Shown piece after piece: positions 59,816 through 64,000 of a stretch of 64,000 bases of DNA; within the stretch, counting starts at the first letter, position 1, and each line of letters opens with the position of its first letter. Where the stretch lies: positions 35,840,001 to 35,904,000 of the forward strand of contig NC_080557.1 of NCBI RefSeq assembly GCF_030253575.1. The letters are read 5' to 3'. The position numbers were made by a program, and so were the translations under genes. The notes under the pieces are model-generated. The model was not told the DNA's origin. It saw only the letters and a program-made list of their open reading frames with translations, and did not search any database. Source of the DNA: Rhododendron vialii. Its lineage: Eukaryota > Streptophyta > Magnoliopsida > Ericales > Ericaceae.

Positions 59816-60964
59816 CATCTGCCTTTCAAAATACGGGGAAAAAAAAAAACTTGGATTGCATGTGACAAAGTTTGGTGAAGTTGACAAAAATTTGGTGAAG
59901 TGAACAGCCTAGCACATTGAAGGACTGGCATTAAATAAGTACACCAATCATGATTGGAACTTCACGTATATTGGTTTAATTAAGTTTTTTTTTGTCATTT
60001 ACTATAATTCAGTTGTTCGAGAGGAGTCACCTTGTCTTCAAAAAAAAGAAGTGGAGTCACCTTAAGCTCAAATGCAATAAAAACAATGACGTTGGCGAGG
60101 TGGGTATGAGAAAGTTAACAAGTGCTTGTTTTTTAGGAGGCTGTATGTTCGAATTCCACGAGAATCACTAGAGGATTTGTCCGGTTGTTAATTTCAGAAC
60201 TTCAAAATTAGTTGAGGTGCACGTAAGCTGGGCCAGACATCCTGTTATGAAAAAAAGAAAAAGAAAAGCCCAAATGCAATAAATTGCATGCTTTAATCTA
60301 TAAGTGGTGAGAAATTTTTCGGTGGTCATATTCAAAAGCTTATCTACAAAGTCTGTAGAGAATTTCAATAAATCCACAAACTAATTTGAACTTTTCTTAT
60401 TATTATACATAAATTGGAATTTTAGTTCTTTTATATGATTATTTGCCTCAAAATCAATTGGAAATATCTCATTCTTCATCCAATACTTGATGTACTTTTT
60501 TTTTTTTGGGTTTTAATCTTGTCTTCACTGAACCTTTACGTTCTTGTGAGAAAAAGGCAATTACTTTTAGACCCTTCTAAATCTATTCTGTGGCAGAAGC
60601 TCGAGTTTTTGTGAAAATCTGATCGAATTGAACTTCACTAAGACTAGCGCAGCTAAACGAATCAAACAACCTGAGCTCGGCTTGACTATTGGCTCATTTA
60701 AATTTGTTCAAACAAAGTATAAGCCAAGCTTAGTCACTTTTTATTGTTTGGCTTGATATGCTCGTGAACAAGAGGTCATTTCGCAAATATTGTAAAGATA
60801 CGTGTAAAATCCTGGCTAGGGTTTTCATGTAATGGTAATATTTTTTTCACATGTGTGAAAAAGGAATTCAGCCAAGCCTCAAAATACACTGTTTTTGGCT
60901 TGATTAACACCCCTAAATCGATTTTTTTTTTTAAAAAAAACCCCCTAAATATTCTATTTTTTTA
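59816..60964. other. Intergenic region with a SINE
   Basis: No gene is seen. A SINE-like unit at 60090-60255 is given separately. The rest is AT-rich with poly(A) and poly(T) runs. Confidence 0.45.
60090..60255 (+). mobile_element. tRNA-derived SINE
   Basis: A box A-like stretch (ttggcgaggtgggtatgag at about 60092) and a box B (gttcgaattcc at about 60149) are followed by a unique tail ending gttatgaaaaaaag. The order and A-rich end fit a plant SINE. Confidence 0.6.
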
Positions 60965-61640
60965 GGAGGTGTTTTCGGTAGTGAAAAATTTGTGAATTTT
61001 TATTTGTGGTTTAAAAGTTATTAGGTGTTTTCGATCGGTAGTGAATAAATTGTTGAGAAATGTCAAGTTGTTTCCTGTAATGAATAAGCAGAAATGATAT
61101 TGGTACCGACCTCCCGGTACCGAAATCGTACCGCCGGCCGCCGGTGGGCCGTCTCCGGCCGCCGGACGGCCGATCCGAGCCGTCCAAAAATTTTAAAAAA
61201 ACAAAACGAGGGGGCCTACGCGGGAATCAACGGCATCCGAGGTGTGTAAGGTGCTTGATCCGAGCACCCTTTTTTCGTGTATATATGTATATTCCCGCGA
61301 ATATACATATATACACGAAAAAAGGGTGCTCGGATCAAGAACCTTACACACCTCGGATGCCGTTGATTCCCGCGTAGGCCCCCTCGTTTTTTTTTTTAAA
61401 AATTTTTGGACGGCTCGGATCGGCCGTCCGGTGGCCGGAGACGGCCCACCGGCGGCCGGCGGTACGATTTCGGTACCGGGGAGGTCGGTACATGTAGCAC
61501 TACTCAATGAATAAGTTTTTGATGGGTATGTGAGTGAAAAAATTGTTGAATTGGTAAAAACTTTTTATTTAGTGGAAACCAATTGGTAAAATGCGTTAAG
61601 TTTTTAGTATTTTTTGTTGGTGGGAACGAGGTGGTAAAAT
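60965..61640. repeat. Repeat family copy split by a palindromic MITE
   Basis: Motifs such as tcggtagtgaataa and gttgagaaatgtc match the repeat at 25645-25935. The copy is interrupted at 61089-61505 by the foldback and resumes with atgaataagtttttgatggg. Confidence 0.55.
61089..61505. mobile_element. Near-perfect 417-bp palindrome, Mutator-like foldback
   Basis: The two arms of about 200 bp are almost exact reverse complements and meet at about 61297 in tatattcccgcgaatata. The 10-bp duplication AATGAATAAG flanks it at 61079-61088 and 61506-61515. The arms are unusually GC-rich for the region (ccgccggccgccgg). Small differences are confined mainly to the outer 25 bases and a few single bases inside. 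No coding capacity; both strands would give the same hairpin. Confidence 0.92.
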
Positions 61641-62600
61641 TCATTATTAAGTATACAAGTATAATTATTTGTTTCAACCATTTTTGTTTCTCGGCTTGAG
61701 ATTATCTTTGAACAAAGCTGAGTGAAATAAGAATTTCAAATCTAACTTGCTTACATTTTCAGCACATGACTGGTTTATTTTGAGTGTATTGACCACTGTC
61801 CATCGTATTATTATATCGTGATTCCTTACGATACAAAATTAAAATACGTACAACATAATCGCACTTAATACTTCAATTTGAATAATTCATTTTAAGGATG
61901 CATGTATTACTGTATATCTTTTTCTTTGAACAATTCATTTCTAAGATATATACGGTATATCTGGCAGGCATCATATAATGATAGAAAACGAAGTAGTCGG
62001 CTTATTTTTCATTGTTATTTGAAAGAAATTTGTATATTTTTAGTTTTGCGTCATTTTGTGTGTGTAGATAATTAGTTTATTTAGATGACTAGTAAAAACT
62101 TATTAACCAAACTAATTTTTTTGAATAAAGATGGACTAAATCTAAAAAGTTTGTCGATTTTGAATTATTTTTGTCTTTATTAAACTTTCTTATATTTTGA
62201 TAATGCTGTAAATTTTTAATTTCTAAATTTCTCTCTTCAAAAAAAATTAATAATAATTTTATTACAAAACTACTAAAAATATATATGAAAAAAATTAAAT
62301 AAAAAGAAAATAGTACTAACCCATAGATTTATTTGTGTTTCAGATTCTCTATTAAAAAATAAGTACTTAATTGCAATTTTTAAGTCTAAAAATAATAGTT
62401 TTATTAAAATAAAAAAAATATATAATGTGAATCTTATTTGATAGATTTTAATGAAATTTATTAAACTCTGCAAAAAAAAATTAAAAAATTATTTTTATAA
62501 TTTTATTATTTTTAATTTAAAAATAAATTCTTATTTTTTATTTTTTAAATTCTTATTTGAAAAAATTTAACAGGCAATTGAGGGAACGCCGACAGTTTCT
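61641..62600. other. Very AT-rich region upstream of alpha-tubulin
   Basis: A decayed foldback related to the 54.3-kb family may lie at 61985-62270. At about 62240-62560 the sequence is almost only A and T. No gene is seen. Confidence 0.4.
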
Positions 62601-62794
62601 GAAAGCTGTGAGGGGCCACCTAAACGCTGGCGCCAAAAATCATTTTCGGACTCCAGACGTTTATCCAATGCCATTTAATACTGTCGCTGCTTCCATATAT
62701 ATATAGAGAGAGAGGGGAAACGGATCTGAGGGGGTAGAGTAGTTGAGAGTCTGTGATTGTTGCTGTAGTTGTTGCTAGAGAGAGAGAGAGAGAG
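62600..62794 (+). promoter_or_regulatory. Alpha-tubulin promoter and 5' leader
   Basis: A CCAAT motif at 62665-62669 and a TATATATATA box at 62696-62705 precede the start codon by about 125 and 90 bases. Transcription would begin near 62730. The leader holds GA tracts (62705-62713 and 62776-62794), the second running directly into the ATG. The positions fit a normal plant core promoter. Confidence 0.65.
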
Positions 62795-62907
62795 ATGAGA
62801 GAGATCATAAGCATACACATTGGGCAGGCGGGGATTCAGGTAGGGAATTCGTGCTGGGAGCTCTACTGCCTCGAACATGGCATTCAGCCCGACGGCAAGA
62901 TGCCCAG
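62795..62907 (+). CDS. TUA: Alpha-tubulin, exon 1 (partial gene)
   Basis: The first exon of an alpha-tubulin gene: 37 codons plus two bases, from [15 protein letters not shown] to DGKMP, then AG|GTACTC. The N-terminal MREI (autoregulation/start motif) and the GQAGIQVGN nucleotide-binding loop are intact. Ending after MP fits the known first intron of plant alpha-tubulin genes, where the split codon becomes Ser or similar. The next exon is not found by 64000, so intron 1 is at least 1.09 kb; the rest of the gene lies outside. The product polymerises with beta-tubulin into microtubules. Which family member this is cannot be told from one exon. Confidence 0.93.
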
Positions 62908-64000
62908 GTACTCCCTTAATAATTACTCTTCTGCTCTCTACACATTCCTACATCTCACATCTGTAATGTGCGTCTCCCGTGCGTATATTTAGTCTAGGGC
63001 GTTCAATCGAGGTCATCTGTTAGTCTAGGGCGTTCAATCGAGGTCATCTGTTCAGTCGATTCGCTGTGTATTTGTCTCTAATTTTGGCGTTCAATCGAGG
63101 TCATCTGTTCAGTCGATTCGCTGTGTATTTGTCTCTAATTTTCTTTGCTGGGTAGGCTTGTTGTTTCCATAACTTTCTATTCATCTCAGTTGTTTCTGTT
63201 CTGGATCACCGTTGGTTTGAAATTATTATGGCATTTGTTGGCTGGTGGTGAAGACTTGGACCTTGACTTTAGACCTATTGATTCTGGTAGGGCCAGATCT
63301 TGAATTATTGGTCTCCTTCCAAGTCCAAAGCGTCGTCAACTCCCAACTACTTGTGCGTTTGCCTTGAATGACTTTGAGCTTATCCTTGTTTCTGATTGTA
63401 TATATGTATGAACTGAGAGCAGGGAGAGCAGGGGTGTAGCAATGTAGTCGAGAGAGGGTGAAGTCGAGAGAGGGGGAGCCGGTGGTTCTCCTCCCCGGAG
63501 AATTTTTTTGTTACTCTGGGTATGTGTACACGAGTGATTTTTTCTCGATTTCATGCTTGTGTTGTGTGCGTGACCCCAGATCCTAACGCCAGACATGCAA
63601 GACTTTGTCCCGACTTTAATTGGACCAGATAGTGAACGGTGGGATTTGTTCTCTACGGATTAGTCGAGGTGTCTGTGCCCCGGCACCCGATCTATAAAGA
63701 AGGATATATCTAGTGTTTTGTGGCTGCTTTGATGATGTATATGGAACTGGTGTTTTATTATGGAGGCACTGCTTGTTTGATTTTGATAGGATTAGTATTG
63801 AAGGATTTATAAATTTATAGAGATACAATCTCGTCGGACTAATAGTGATGAGATTAATAAAACCACAACCCATAATGTTATATTGCACATTTTGTGGGTT
63901 TTAATGCATGTTTAATCCAGACCGAAATAATTTTAACCTGACACCAGAACTCCATCTGGATGCTCATATCCATTCAAACAAACAACATGGGAAATTCGAG
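62908..64000 (+). other. Alpha-tubulin intron 1 with local duplications
   Basis: At 62990-63140 there are nested tandem repeats: tagtctagggcgttcaatcg-type units of about 31 bp twice, then a unit of about 57-60 bp (gcgttcaatcgaggtcatct ... tttgtctctaatttt) twice. The rest is T-rich intron. No second exon is visible. Confidence 0.7.

Noticed and set aside
61144-61514. Mirror-image frames of 77-104 codons on both strands
   Set aside because: They arise from the palindromic MITE, where both strands have the same sequence; not genes.
1-64000. CRISPR array, bacterial operon or defence system
   Set aside because: No spaced identical repeats and no prokaryotic gene organisation; all strong genes are plant nuclear genes with introns.

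Overview
The window is nuclear DNA from a flowering plant, most likely a eudicot. This rests on the plant-only calpain DEK1, a plant-type mitochondrial DTC carrier, a DUF1639 gene, an alpha-tubulin first exon, short exons with GT-AG introns, GA-rich 5' leaders, and a dense load of LINE, Copia, Ty3, Helitron, SINE and foldback elements. The species cannot be named from sequence alone.

Four host genes are well supported. (1) Positions 1-3351, plus strand: the last eight exons of DEK1, covering the catalytic calpain core and the C2-like tail. (2) 8487-6703, minus: a complete four-exon DUF1639 gene of 213 aa. (3) 16971-11525, minus: a complete six-exon mitochondrial dicarboxylate/tricarboxylate carrier of 298 aa. 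(4) 62795-62907, plus: exon 1 of an alpha-tubulin gene with its promoter; the rest lies beyond the window. They are unrelated housekeeping or developmental genes and form no operon or pathway.

The space between 17 kb and 62 kb is mostly nested repeats. A 5'-truncated LINE with a 15-bp target duplication (17357-20463) is split by a solo LTR. A second truncated LINE lies at 22134-23200. A decayed Copia element on the minus strand (27256-38489) carries its own nested 3.2-kb solo LTR. Two more solo LTRs sit at 40220-41610 and 54678-57113. All four solo LTRs keep exact 5-bp target duplications. Four terminal-inverted-repeat elements carry 9-10-bp target duplications, which points to Mutator-like activity; three of them are long foldbacks, one a nearly perfect 417-bp palindrome. 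One Helitron is clear (10306-10491) and a second is likely near 58.1 kb.

Gene debris includes a sterol methyltransferase fragment (44.1 kb), a PPR fragment (47.7 kb), a Helitron replicase fragment (51 kb), a LINE ORF1-like fragment (45.2-45.8 kb) and exon-like islands of an unrecognised gene between 49.1 and 57.9 kb. I see no CRISPR array, operon or convincingly new protein system. The most unusual material is structural: nested insertions with readable insertion order, foldback families, and a MITE with an internal minisatellite.
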